A DNA stretch of 17,246 nt from Chitinispirillales bacterium (GTDB lineage: Bacteria > Fibrobacterota > Chitinivibrionia > Chitinivibrionales > Chitinispirillaceae). Within the stretch, counting starts at the first letter, position 1; each line of letters opens with the position of its first letter. Shown one piece after another: positions 1 through 5,939 of the stretch. Where the stretch lies: assembly GCA_031254445.1 (NCBI GenBank), contig JAIRUL010000258.1:1-17246 (forward strand), written 5' to 3'. The notes under the pieces are model-generated. The model searched no databases. It saw nothing but the letters and a program-made list of their open reading frames with translations, and was not told where the DNA came from. The position numbers and the translations under genes were made by a program.

Positions 1-933
1 CTCCGGCACAACCGGCATACCGGACGCGGTTCTTGCGTCCGCCCGCCCCCCCTTATTGCCGAATATCGAGTAGGCGAGCATTATCGCTATAATCACTAAC
101 AGCGCGAAGATAACCTTGCTCATGAGCCCGCCGTAGGCGTCCCACCCCGACGCGTTTTTTGTTTTGGCGTCGGCTATGGAGGCCTCGTCCTCGTCTTCGT
201 CCTCATAATCCGAATAAGGCGGCGACGGCTGGCCGTAGCCTAACCGCTCGGAGAGCGGCCCGCCGAAAGAGGAGGAGGACGACCTGTACGTTGACGGCGC
301 CCTCGGGTCGAGCCTTGTGGGAAACGGCTTGAGCGTGCGGATGGCCAAGTCGCGCGCGCCCTTGACGGTTAGCGGCTCCTCGGCGTAGTCGATGTCGTCC
401 CAGTCGTGCTCGAATACCGGTTTGCCCTGGTACATTATGCGGAACGGCGGCGCGTCGTCTATGAGCGCGACCTGCGAGGTGAAATCGATATAGGCGGCGA
501 AAGCGCCGGTGAAAGCCTCTTTGTCGGTGTTCGCGGAGAGCGGCCACGCATAGAAGAGGACTATCTGCCCGTCTGCGTCTATATCCATGCTGTAGTACGG
601 CGTTTTGCCCTGCGTAATGTGTTGGAACCAGCGCTGGCTTGAGATGTTGCGCGGCGGCGCGGAGAGCGGCGAAGAGGCCGATATGTCGTTTACAGTGAAC
701 CCGCCCGCGTTGGCGCGCAGTATCCGCGTCACGGCCGGGTTGTCGCGCATGAAATCGTAGAGGGCGCGGTTCATGAACTCTATCTCGGGGGAAGTGAGCA
801 CCTCCTCATACATGCAACGCGCTAAAGCGGTCTCAAGCTGGCGGAACTCGCGCTCAACGCGCTGCTTGGGCGAGAGCGTGGCCGCGGAGGCAAGAGCAGC
901 CGCGAAGAGTATCAGTACGGTAACGACGCGCAT
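1..933 (-). CDS. Membrane-anchored protein with Cache-like sensor domain (C-terminus off window)
   Basis: The frame is open from an ATG at 933 to the left edge, giving 311 visible residues and no stop. Residues 1-18 form a hydrophobic signal sequence (a likely cleavage site follows Ala-Ser-Ala). Residues about 25-180 resemble an extracytoplasmic Cache/PDC sensor: a helical N-part, then an RWF motif (101-103), TPYYS (111-115) and strand-rich segments. A Ser/Pro linker and an acidic run (243-250) lead to one transmembrane helix (about 272-291) and a short basic stretch. Cache domains usually sense small molecules outside the cytoplasm, so a receptor role is inferred; the output domain, if any, lies outside the window. 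The start is 2 nt after the thiH stop, and a purine-rich AGAGAGGGGG within the end of thiH can serve as ribosome binding site. Family assignment is by fold-like pattern only, so the ligand is unknown. Confidence 0.72.
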   Translation of the reverse strand, partial: MRVVTVLILFAAALASAATLSPKQRVEREFRQLETALARCMYEEVLTSPEIEFMNRALYDFMRDNPAVTRILRANAGGFTVNDISASSPLSAPPRNISSQRWFQHITQGKTPYYSMDIDADGQIVLFYAWPLSANTDKEAFTGAFAAYIDFTSQVALIDDAPPFRIMYQGKPVFEHDWDDIDYAEEPLTVKGARDLAIRTLKPFPTRLDPRAPSTYRSSSSSFGGPLSERLGYGQPSPPYSDYEDEDEDEASIADAKTKNASGWDAYGGLMSKVIFALLVIIAIMLAYSIFGNKGGRADARTASGMPVVPE

Positions 934-935
934 AA

Positions 936-2063
936 CTAACAAACCCCCTCTCTACATAAAATATAATTCCAGTCAACAAGCACCGGCTGAAATCCTTGCG
1001 ATAATAAATTTTTTTGCATCTCGCTAACAGTGCGGCTATCGGCAATCTCGAACTGCGAGTCGGAGGCGTCGCCGCTGCCCTCCCCCACCGCCGTGCTCAC
1101 GCCCGCCGACATTTTGGTCGGGCCTATGGGCAGAATCGAGTCGCGGAAGCGCGCCGACTCGCGCGTCGACACCGTTATCCCCGCGCTCGGGATGAAGAGG
1201 CGCAGGGCGGCCATATACTGAACGAACGCCCTGTCGCCGACGCAAAACTTTGGCTCGAACTCTCCGGCCTGCGGCCGCAAGCGCGGGAAAGAGGCGGCTA
1301 TTTCCACCGACGGGTATTTTTCCCTAATATACTTGGCGTGCAGGCCGGTCATGAACGCTTCCCGCGTAGGCTTAGCGAGGCCAAGGAGCGCGCCGACCGT
1401 CACCGCGCGCATTCCCGCCTCGCAAGCGCGCTCCGGCGCTAGGAGCCGGTATCCGAAATCCGCCTTTGGCCCGCCTTTGTGGAGCGATTCGTAAATACCC
1501 ATATCGTAGGTTTCTTGGTAAATAGTCAACCCGTCCGCCCCGCTCTCGACAAGTTCCGAATACTCGCATTTATCAAGCGGATAGACCTCTATCGCTATCG
1601 ACGAAAAGTATTCGCGAAGGACAGATACGCACTCTTTGAGATACCGCACCGACGCGCCCTTGCGCGACTCCCCGGTCAGCATGAGGATGTGGCGCAGGCC
1701 GGTAGCGGCTATGCGCTTCGCCTCCGCCCTCACCTCGTCAACCTTTAAATGGCGGCGCTTGATCTTGTTTTGGTGCGCGAACGAGCAGTACGGGCAGTAG
1801 TTGTCGCAAACGTTCGACACATAGAGCGGGGTGAAGAGGAATATCACGCTGCCGAACTGCTTCCTAGTGATATCGCGCGCGCGCGCGGCTATAAGCTCCA
1901 AATTTTTCGGCGTAGACGCGGCGTCCGATAGGAGCGCCAAATAATCAAGGTCGCTCAGACGCGGCTTGCTTAGAACCCGCTCTACCTGCGATTCGTCAAC
2001 GCCGGCGCAGTACGCGCCGACGTCGAAATCATCGTACCGTTTCAAAATATCGGCGAATGACAT
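936..2063 (-). CDS. thiH: 2-iminoacetate synthase ThiH (radical SAM)
   Basis: ThiH cleaves tyrosine with a radical S-adenosylmethionine mechanism to make dehydroglycine (2-iminoacetate), the C2-N3 donor for the thiazole ring of thiamine; it acts in the cytoplasm with ThiG. The 375-residue product has the usual family length. The Fe-S cluster motif CX3CX2C is at Cys86, Cys90 and Cys93, followed by the radical SAM barrel with a LTGE segment (glycine/glutamate contacts to SAM). The C-terminal section with the SAGITVSTRE and SQFEI(A)D segments is typical of ThiH. The ATG at 2063 directly follows the thiG TAA (0 nt spacing), with a weak GGGA upstream, so translational coupling is likely. The nearest look-alike is the tyrosine lyase HydG, but the thiG neighbour argues for ThiH. 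This route is the one typical of anaerobes and facultative anaerobes, in contrast to glycine oxidase ThiO. Confidence 0.95.
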   Translation of the reverse strand: MSFADILKRYDDFDVGAYCAGVDESQVERVLSKPRLSDLDYLALLSDAASTPKNLELIAARARDITRKQFGSVIFLFTPLYVSNVCDNYCPYCSFAHQNKIKRRHLKVDEVRAEAKRIAATGLRHILMLTGESRKGASVRYLKECVSVLREYFSSIAIEVYPLDKCEYSELVESGADGLTIYQETYDMGIYESLHKGGPKADFGYRLLAPERACEAGMRAVTVGALLGLAKPTREAFMTGLHAKYIREKYPSVEIAASFPRLRPQAGEFEPKFCVGDRAFVQYMAALRLFIPSAGITVSTRESARFRDSILPIGPTKMSAGVSTAVGEGSGDASDSQFEIADSRTVSEMQKNLLSQGFQPVLVDWNYILCREGVC

Positions 2064-2834
2064 TTATCCCAAAAAGCCGGTTAGCGGTGACGACGCGTTC
2101 GCAGTTTTCGACGCGCCGGCCATCCCCGCGAGAAAGGCCAAACGCCCCGCTTTCACGGCGTGCTTGAACGCCTCCGCCATCTTCACGGGGTCGTCGCTCG
2201 CGGCTATAGCGGTGTTCAGAAGCACCGCCGCCGCGCCCATCTCCATAGCCTCCGCCGCGTGGGAGGGCCTGCCTATTCCGGCGTCGACGATTACCGGAAT
2301 GTCAACCTCTGCTATCATTATCTCTATAAGCTCAGCCGTGCGCAGCCCCCTGTTCGATCCGATGGGCGCGCCGAGGGGCATCACTGCGGCGGCGCCGGCG
2401 TCTACCAAGCGGCGCGCGGCGTAGAGGTCGGGGGACATATACGGGAGGACTACAAACCCCTCCTTTGCGAGCGCCTCCGTAGCCTTTATCGTTTCGCTGT
2501 TGTCCGGCAATAAATACGCGCTGTCGCTAATCACCTCTATCTTTATCCAGTCGCCGCACCCAACCGCGCGGGCAAGGCGCGCGATGCGGACGGCCTCTTC
2601 GGCGTTGCGCGCGCCGGAGGTGTTGGGGAGGAGTATCTTCCCCTTTGGGATGCGGGAGAGGATGCTCTCCTGCGGGCGGTCTAAGTCTACGCGGCGCAGC
2701 GCCACGGTGATGACGTCGCACTCGGCGGCGGCGAGGACGCCGGGGATTACGCGGTCGTCGCGGTACTTGCCGGAGCCGGTGATTAGGCGGGAGCGGAGGG
2801 TGGTGCCGGCAATTATTAGGTCGTCATTGCCCAT
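2064..2834 (-). CDS. thiG: Thiazole synthase ThiG
   Basis: ThiG condenses 1-deoxy-D-xylulose 5-phosphate, dehydroglycine and the sulfur carried on ThiS thiocarboxylate into the thiazole phosphate of thiamine. The TIM-barrel protein shows [10 protein letters not shown] near the N-terminus, the Schiff-base lysine in WIKIEV (Lys98 from the chosen start), the phosphate-binding region MPLGAPIGS and the [18 protein letters not shown] segment. At 256 residues it is full length. I start it at the ATG at 2834, which overlaps the cysE stop by one base (TGATG) and has AGGGGC about 8 nt upstream; an in-frame GTG at 2837 would add one residue. The stop abuts the thiH start. No thiS or thiF is visible next to it, so the sulfur carrier must come from elsewhere or from beyond the window. 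Confidence 0.95.
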   Translation of the reverse strand: MGNDDLIIAGTTLRSRLITGSGKYRDDRVIPGVLAAAECDVITVALRRVDLDRPQESILSRIPKGKILLPNTSGARNAEEAVRIARLARAVGCGDWIKIEVISDSAYLLPDNSETIKATEALAKEGFVVLPYMSPDLYAARRLVDAGAAAVMPLGAPIGSNRGLRTAELIEIMIAEVDIPVIVDAGIGRPSHAAEAMEMGAAAVLLNTAIAASDDPVKMAEAFKHAVKAGRLAFLAGMAGASKTANASSPLTGFLG

Positions 2835-3727
2835 CACTCACGCCCCTGATTATATATCTGAGACCCTGGGGGGACGGATTTTGTTATCCACGTATTGCCG
2901 CCTATCACAGCGCCCTTCCCTATCACCGTGCCTCCGCCTAGGATGGTGGCGTTGGCGTAGATTATTACGTCGTCTTCTATATCGGGGTGCCGCTTCTTTC
3001 CCGTTTTTGGTTTTCCGTCTTTGTCAAAGGGGGAGATTGCGCCTAGCGTTACGCCTTGGTATATTTTTACGTTGCCGCCTATGCGGCAGGTTTCGCCTAT
3101 CACCACGCCCGTTCCGTGGTCTATGAAGAACCTGGGGCCTATCTCGGCGCCCGGGTGGATGTCTATGCCGGTGCGGGAGTGGGCGCGCTCGGAGATTACG
3201 CGCGGGATTATGGGGACGCCGAGCTTGTAGAGGCGGTGGGCGATCCTGTGGGTGGCTATGGCCTCTACGCAGGGGTAGCTGAGCAGCACCTCGTCGAAGA
3301 ATTTCGCGGCTGGGTCGCCGTCTTGCGCGGCGGCGATGTCTTCTAAGAGCGCGGCCCTGATCTCTGGCAGCGACTCCATCATCTCCACAAGCGCGGAGTC
3401 CGCCCGCTCGTCGCAGCTGCAGGCGTCGCAGGCGGCGCCCTTGCCGCAGTGGTAGTTGAAGACGCCGCGCAGGTGCTTGCCGAGGCGGAGCGATACGCGG
3501 CGGAGCATATCTGAGACGAATAGGCTCGTCTCCGCGCCGGCGACATGCCCGCGGCTATAGTACCCGGGGAAGAGCACAGCCATAATATCGTCCAACATCT
3601 CGTATATATCATTGCGCCCGGGCAAATCCAACCCGTCGTCAGCGGCTGCGGGCCCCTTTTTAATATCCCCCTCAAGCCGGTCAACGATCTGCGGCAAGCG
3701 CTCATTCATCCATTCGTTTATGTCCAT
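2834..3727 (-). CDS. cysE: Serine O-acetyltransferase (CysE/EpsC type)
   Basis: The enzyme transfers acetyl from acetyl-CoA to L-serine, giving O-acetylserine for cysteine synthesis. The C-terminal half is a left-handed beta-helix of hexapeptide repeats. It carries the catalytic Asp-His pair in FFIDHGTG (His204) and the second histidine in KKRHPDIED (His247). The upstream helical half contains the HRIAHRLY segment. A cysteine-rich stretch, Cys94, Cys100, Cys103 and Cys105, sits in the N-terminal helical domain and looks able to bind metal or form disulfides. I choose the ATG at 3727 because GGGAG lies about 6 nt before it; an in-frame TTG at 3745 has no such support. The product is 297 residues. 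The stop overlaps the thiG start. Placement between metA and thiG groups three sulfur-related activities. Regulation by cysteine feedback is common in the family but cannot be judged here. Confidence 0.9.
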   Translation of the reverse strand: MDINEWMNERLPQIVDRLEGDIKKGPAAADDGLDLPGRNDIYEMLDDIMAVLFPGYYSRGHVAGAETSLFVSDMLRRVSLRLGKHLRGVFNYHCGKGAACDACSCDERADSALVEMMESLPEIRAALLEDIAAAQDGDPAAKFFDEVLLSYPCVEAIATHRIAHRLYKLGVPIIPRVISERAHSRTGIDIHPGAEIGPRFFIDHGTGVVIGETCRIGGNVKIYQGVTLGAISPFDKDGKPKTGKKRHPDIEDDVIIYANATILGGGTVIGKGAVIGGNTWITKSVPPGSQIYNQGRE

Positions 3728-3783
3728 AAAACTCCCGATAGACAATGATTTAACCGCTTATCCGGTATCGTATTACAAATTTT

Positions 3784-3818
3784 CATTATCCATCGCTCAT
3801 TGTTCATTGTCCATTGTC
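3784..3818. repeat. Five degenerate tandem heptamers overlapping the metA stop
   Basis: Five consecutive 7-nt units, CATTATC, CATCGCT, CATTGTT, CATTGTC and CATTGTC on the plus strand, make a 35-bp tract in the metA-cysE gap. The last unit contains two bases of the metA stop codon (3817-3819). Short heptamer tracts of this kind spread in some bacterial genomes; no function is evident here. A further related 7-mer, GACAATG, occurs just upstream of cysE at 3741-3747 on the plus strand. Confidence 0.7.
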
Positions 3819-4710
3819 AATACGACGTTTCATCGTGCAAGTGCTTTATCCACTGCGTAAAGAACTCCGTGCGGTGCGAACGCCACAAATTTGCCGGTTT
3901 GTCCATGTCTACGTTTACAGGCTCGCCGACGCCGGCTTTGCCGCTGGCCTTGTCGCGGTTGTACTCCTCCACAAGGCGGGACGGCTCGTACTCGGGGTGG
4001 CCGAGGTGAACTATGAAGCGTCCGTCGGCGCTCTCAAAGATTACGTAGCCGGCGCCGTCGGCGTGGGCTAACAGGCGGATGTTTCCGGCGTCCCTCTCGC
4101 CCTCCAAAACCGCGTCATCTATGCCCGAGTGGCGGCTCTGGGGACACCAAAACCAGTCGTCCATCTCGCCGGTTATGTCGTGGGAGCGGTTCATGTTTAC
4201 GGTTTTATACACGCCGAAGATCTTTTTGTCGTAAACCGTCTTGTCCATGCCAAGGTACTTAGCGAGCGCTAAACCGCCCCAGCAGATGCCGAGCGTGGAG
4301 ACGACGTTTTTGCGGGCGTACTTGAGGATGCGCCTAATCTCCCCCCAGTAGCTCACCTCTTCAAACGGTATCTCCTCCACCGGCGCGCCGGTGACAATCA
4401 GGCCGTCTATCCGCGACCGGGCCACGGCCTCCTCGAAAGGGACGTAGAGCTTGTCCAAGTGCGTCTGGTCGCTCGACGTATAAGTATGCGTCTTGAGGCG
4501 TATCCAAACCGGCTCGATCTGCATGACCGAACGCCCCAGCGGCTGCAGCAGGCTGAACTCGTAGGTCTCCGCCCGCGGCATGATGTTGAGGATGCCCACG
4601 CGCAACGCGCGTATGTCCTCGCGCTGCGCGTCGTCGCTCGTCACGCACTGCACCTGGCTGCTCTCTAAGGCGCTTATGCCGTGGTAGTCTTTGGGGACGA
4701 CTATTGTCAT
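3817..4710 (-). CDS. metA: Homoserine O-acetyltransferase (MetA family)
   Basis: MetA-family enzymes acylate the hydroxyl of L-homoserine, the committing step of methionine synthesis. The 297-residue product aligns along its length with the family. The nucleophile is Cys143 in LGICWGG, and the His238/Glu240 pair lies in HLGHPEYE, matching Cys142, His235 and Glu237 of the E. coli enzyme. The motif TGAPVE puts Glu112 where E. coli MetA has Gly111. Published work on the family links Glu at this place to acetyl-CoA use and Gly to succinyl-CoA use, so O-acetylhomoserine is the predicted product. The old family name (homoserine O-succinyltransferase) would therefore mislead. The ATG at 4710 follows a GAAG-rich run. 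It is the first gene after the rpmA terminator and has a 157-nt AT-rich leader, so it probably starts its own transcript. No SAM riboswitch fold is recognisable in that leader. Confidence 0.93.
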   Translation of the reverse strand: MTIVVPKDYHGISALESSQVQCVTSDDAQREDIRALRVGILNIMPRAETYEFSLLQPLGRSVMQIEPVWIRLKTHTYTSSDQTHLDKLYVPFEEAVARSRIDGLIVTGAPVEEIPFEEVSYWGEIRRILKYARKNVVSTLGICWGGLALAKYLGMDKTVYDKKIFGVYKTVNMNRSHDITGEMDDWFWCPQSRHSGIDDAVLEGERDAGNIRLLAHADGAGYVIFESADGRFIVHLGHPEYEPSRLVEEYNRDKASGKAGVGEPVNVDMDKPANLWRSHRTEFFTQWIKHLHDETSY

Positions 4711-4753
4711 TTTTTTCTTCGCACCCTCGAATGTTAGGGTTTTTAAAGCTTTT

Positions 4754-4786
4754 AAAGGCTTTAAAAATCTTGATTTTAAAGCCTTT
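4754..4786. repeat. AT-rich inverted repeat upstream of metA
   Basis: The left arm 4754-4769 (AAAGGCTTTAAAAATC) and right arm 4772-4786 (GATTTTAAAGCCTTT) pair apart from one extra A, with a 2-nt centre. It lies 44-76 nt before the metA start, inside the untranslated leader or over an operator. Similar vocabulary recurs at 16122-16169 and flanks the large inverted repeat at 5705-5892. Confidence 0.7.
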
Positions 4787-4820
4787 GACTTTATTACGTA
4801 ACAACCCCGTAAATCTTTTA

Positions 4821-4832
4821 AATATAATATAT
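4821..4832 (-). promoter_or_regulatory. Candidate -10 region for metA
   Basis: On the minus strand this reads ATATATTATATT. The identical 12-mer occurs at 5680-5691 upstream of rplU. Both lie in AT-rich gaps before the first gene of a probable transcript. No good -35 box is visible, so this is only a candidate. It lies about 110 nt before the metA start and downstream of the rpmA terminator, where a promoter is expected. Confidence 0.3.
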
Positions 4833-4867
4833 GGCCGGGGGAAATTGGCGAAAGGGGGGAACTTTTT

Positions 4868-4900
4868 AATAAAACGGCGCGCCAAGGGGGCGGCGCGCCG
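4868..4900 (-). terminator. Rho-independent terminator after rpmA
   Basis: On the minus strand a perfect 9-bp stem, CGGCGCGCC and GGCGCGCCG (4892-4900 and 4875-4883), encloses an 8-nt loop and is followed at once by TTTTATT (4874-4868). It would end the rplU-rpmA transcript before metA. There is no matching T-tract on the other side, so it is directional. Confidence 0.88.
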
Positions 4901-4932
4901 AAGACAAAAACCTTGCAGCCTTTACGCCCCGC

Positions 4933-5031
4933 TTACTTAAAGAGCGAGAGCTTCTTGCTGAGCGACTTGAACGGCTTGGCCGATTTGGCCGATTTGGCTT
5001 TTAAGAGCTGCTTCGCGGCTTTCGCATTGTT
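4933..5031 (-). other. Lysine-rich out-of-frame reading frame directly after rpmA (possible frameshifted L27 tail)
   Basis: Reading one base forward at the rpmA stop (skipping T5032) opens 32 codons that begin NNAKAAK and end LSLFK before a TAA at 4933-4935. Ten of the 32 residues are Lys, none is acidic, and the rest are mostly Ala, Ser and Leu, including a tandem SAK-SAK. Codons are GC-ending ones (AAG, CTC, TCG, GCC) like those of the neighbouring genes. The frame has no ATG, GTG or TTG near its beginning, so it is unlikely to be a separate gene. It could be a C-terminal extension of L27 reached by a +1 shift, a tail cut off by a natural or assembly frameshift, or chance. The intrinsic terminator lies 32 nt beyond its stop. 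Confidence 0.45.
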
Positions 5032-5299
5032 ACGCCGGATTAGCCGGAACCGGGACGATGCTGACGCGCTTGCGGTCGCCCGCGCCGCGCGAGAACTCCA
5101 CGGTGCCCGCGACCTTGGCGAAGAGCGTGTCGTCGGAGCCCTTGCCGACATTCGCGCCCGGATGCACAACCGTCCCCTTTTGGCGGACGATGATGCTGCC
5201 GGCCGGCACGTTCTGCCCGCCGAAGCACTTGACGCCGAGCTTTTTGGGGTTGCTGTCGCGACCGTTGCGGCTGCTGCCTACTCCCTTTTTATGAGCCAT
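5030..5299 (-). CDS. rpmA: 50S ribosomal protein L27
   Basis: L27 sits at the base of the central protuberance of the large ribosomal subunit; its N-terminal tail reaches toward the peptidyl transferase centre. The product begins [19 protein letters not shown], without the cleavable leader found in Firmicutes, and continues with the core segments [10 protein letters not shown] and [14 protein letters not shown]. At 89 residues it is a few longer than the E. coli protein (85). The ATG at 5299 follows the rplU stop by 16 nt, with GGAG about 9 nt before it. The rplU-rpmA pairing is nearly universal, but the usual third partner obgE does not follow; metA comes after a terminator. The stop codon is followed immediately by a coding-like lysine-rich frame in the +1 register, described separately. 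Confidence 0.97.
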   Translation of the reverse strand: MAHKKGVGSSRNGRDSNPKKLGVKCFGGQNVPAGSIIVRQKGTVVHPGANVGKGSDDTLFAKVAGTVEFSRGAGDRKRVSIVPVPANPA

Positions 5300-5315
5300 G
5301 ACCCTATCTCCTTAT

Positions 5316-5633
5316 TTATGAGTTGATTGAAACGATCTCTATCCGCGTGAACTTCTGCCTATGCCCGTTCTTGCGCTTATAGTCCTTGCGGCGCTTCTTT
5401 TTGATTACGAGCACCTTTTTGTCGGCGCCGTGATCCAAAACCTTGGCGCTGACGGTGGCGCCGGAGACCGTGGGCGCGCCCACGCTTATGTTGCCGCTGC
5501 CGTCGTCCGTGAGAAGCACCCGCTCGATGGTCAGGCTGCTGCCCGCCGCGGCGCTGATGATTAGGGGGACGCGGAGTTTCATGCCGGGGGAGACTTTAAA
5601 CTGGAAGCCGCCTTGTTCGATAATTGAGTACAT
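5316..5633 (-). CDS. rplU: 50S ribosomal protein L21
   Basis: L21 binds 23S rRNA in the large subunit. The 105-residue product begins MYSIIEQGGFQFKV, close to the universal L21 start (Y-A-I-I-...-G-G-K-Q). It ends with the basic RNA-binding region KKKRRKDYKRKNGHRQKFTRIEI that defines the family. The start at 5633 is chosen over an in-frame TTG at 5672 because it gives the conserved N-terminus and has AAAGG about 7 nt upstream. rpmA follows 16 nt downstream. A ribonuclease E/G gene lies upstream, an arrangement seen in several phyla. Here the two are separated by a 306-nt gap holding a giant hairpin, so rplU probably has its own promoter. Confidence 0.97.
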   Translation of the reverse strand: MYSIIEQGGFQFKVSPGMKLRVPLIISAAAGSSLTIERVLLTDDGSGNISVGAPTVSGATVSAKVLDHGADKKVLVIKKKRRKDYKRKNGHRQKFTRIEIVSINS

Positions 5634-5679
5634 TTTTTGGCCTTTCACAATAACGTTTAGGGTTCCGCACAATTTATAT

Positions 5680-5691
5680 AATATAATATAT
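5680..5691 (-). promoter_or_regulatory. Candidate -10 region for rplU-rpmA
   Basis: The minus strand reads ATATATTATATT, the same 12-mer as upstream of metA (4821-4832). It sits about 47 nt before the rplU start in a strongly AT-rich tract (5671-5700). The repetition before two likely transcription units is the main support; no convincing -35 element is seen, and simple AT-richness could explain it. Confidence 0.35.
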
Positions 5692-5704
5692 TTTAAAGAT
5701 TAAA

Positions 5705-5892
5705 GTCAAATTCTTTTAAATCTTTTTCAGACGAAGCCTACGGCTTCATATGGTGTGGCGCAGAGCCGCCACACAAAGTCAAAATCAAAGTCAAAATCCG
5801 GTACCCCGCCGCCTTTGACTTTGTGTGGCGGCTCTGCGCCACACGTTATGAAGCCGTAGGCTTCGTCTGAAAAAGATTTAAAAGATTTTGAC
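5705..5892. repeat. Giant near-perfect inverted repeat (79-nt arms) between rng and rplU
   Basis: Left arm 5705-5783 and right arm 5814-5892 are reverse complements except for about three positions, around a 30-nt centre. Each arm holds two complete small hairpins. One is GAAGCC-TAC-GGCTTC (5733-5747; its partner is 5850-5864). The other has an 8-bp stem GTGTGGCG/CGCCACAC around a 6-nt loop (5753-5774; its partner is 5823-5844). In RNA it could fold as one very long stem or as four separate hairpins, and in DNA as a cruciform. It could end rng transcription, protect an mRNA end, or be a REP/BIME-like repetitive element. There are no T-runs directly after the GC stems, so a classical terminator is not obvious. 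Confidence 0.93.
5775..5798. repeat. Tandem 12-mer at the left-arm/centre junction of the inverted repeat
   Basis: AAAGTCAAAATC occurs twice back to back (5775-5786 and 5787-5798). The first copy overlaps the inner end of the left arm and the second lies in the central loop, so the duplication breaks the palindrome's symmetry. Confidence 0.8.
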
Positions 5893-5920
5893 TTTTATAG
5901 GCTTCGTCTGAAAAAGATTT
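5857..5920. repeat. Direct repeat of part of the inverted-repeat arm
   Basis: A 23-nt segment of the right arm (5857-5879, starting TAGGCTTCGTCTG and ending AAAAAGATTT) recurs exactly at 5898-5920, offset by 41 nt. This is a third, partial copy of the unit, just downstream of the rng stop. It suggests the element grew by duplication. Confidence 0.85.
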
Positions 5921-5939
5921 TAAAAAGAATTTGATTTTA

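Noticed and set aside
203..547. Minus-strand reading frame of 114 codons inside the Cache-like gene
   Set aside because: It is in another frame of the left-edge gene, which has a signal peptide, domain pattern and membrane helix; the Arg-rich composition is typical of a GC-rich shadow frame.
3728..3745. TTG start that would add six residues to the serine acetyltransferase
   Set aside because: The ATG at 3727 has a GGGAG ribosome binding site; the TTG does not.
3784..3818. CRISPR-like array
   Set aside because: The units are 7 nt, contiguous and degenerate, with no spacers or cas genes nearby.
4711..4867. SAM or other riboswitch in the metA leader
   Set aside because: The leader is mostly AT-rich palindrome; I could not find the conserved core stems of a SAM riboswitch. 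A covariance-model search would settle it.
4361..4885. 174-codon minus-strand frame covering the metA leader and the start of metA
   Set aside because: Its first part is the AT-rich palindromic leader read as Lys/Phe-rich peptide and the rest is out of frame with metA, whose active-site residues are intact.
5634..5672. TTG start that would lengthen L21 by 13 residues
   Set aside because: The ATG at 5633 gives the conserved L21 N-terminus and has AAAGG at a suitable distance.
5705..5920. Insertion sequence or MITE
   Set aside because: The arms are inverted, but there is no transposase and no clear target-site duplication outside them; the direct repeat at 5898-5920 is an internal segment of the arm, not a target site.
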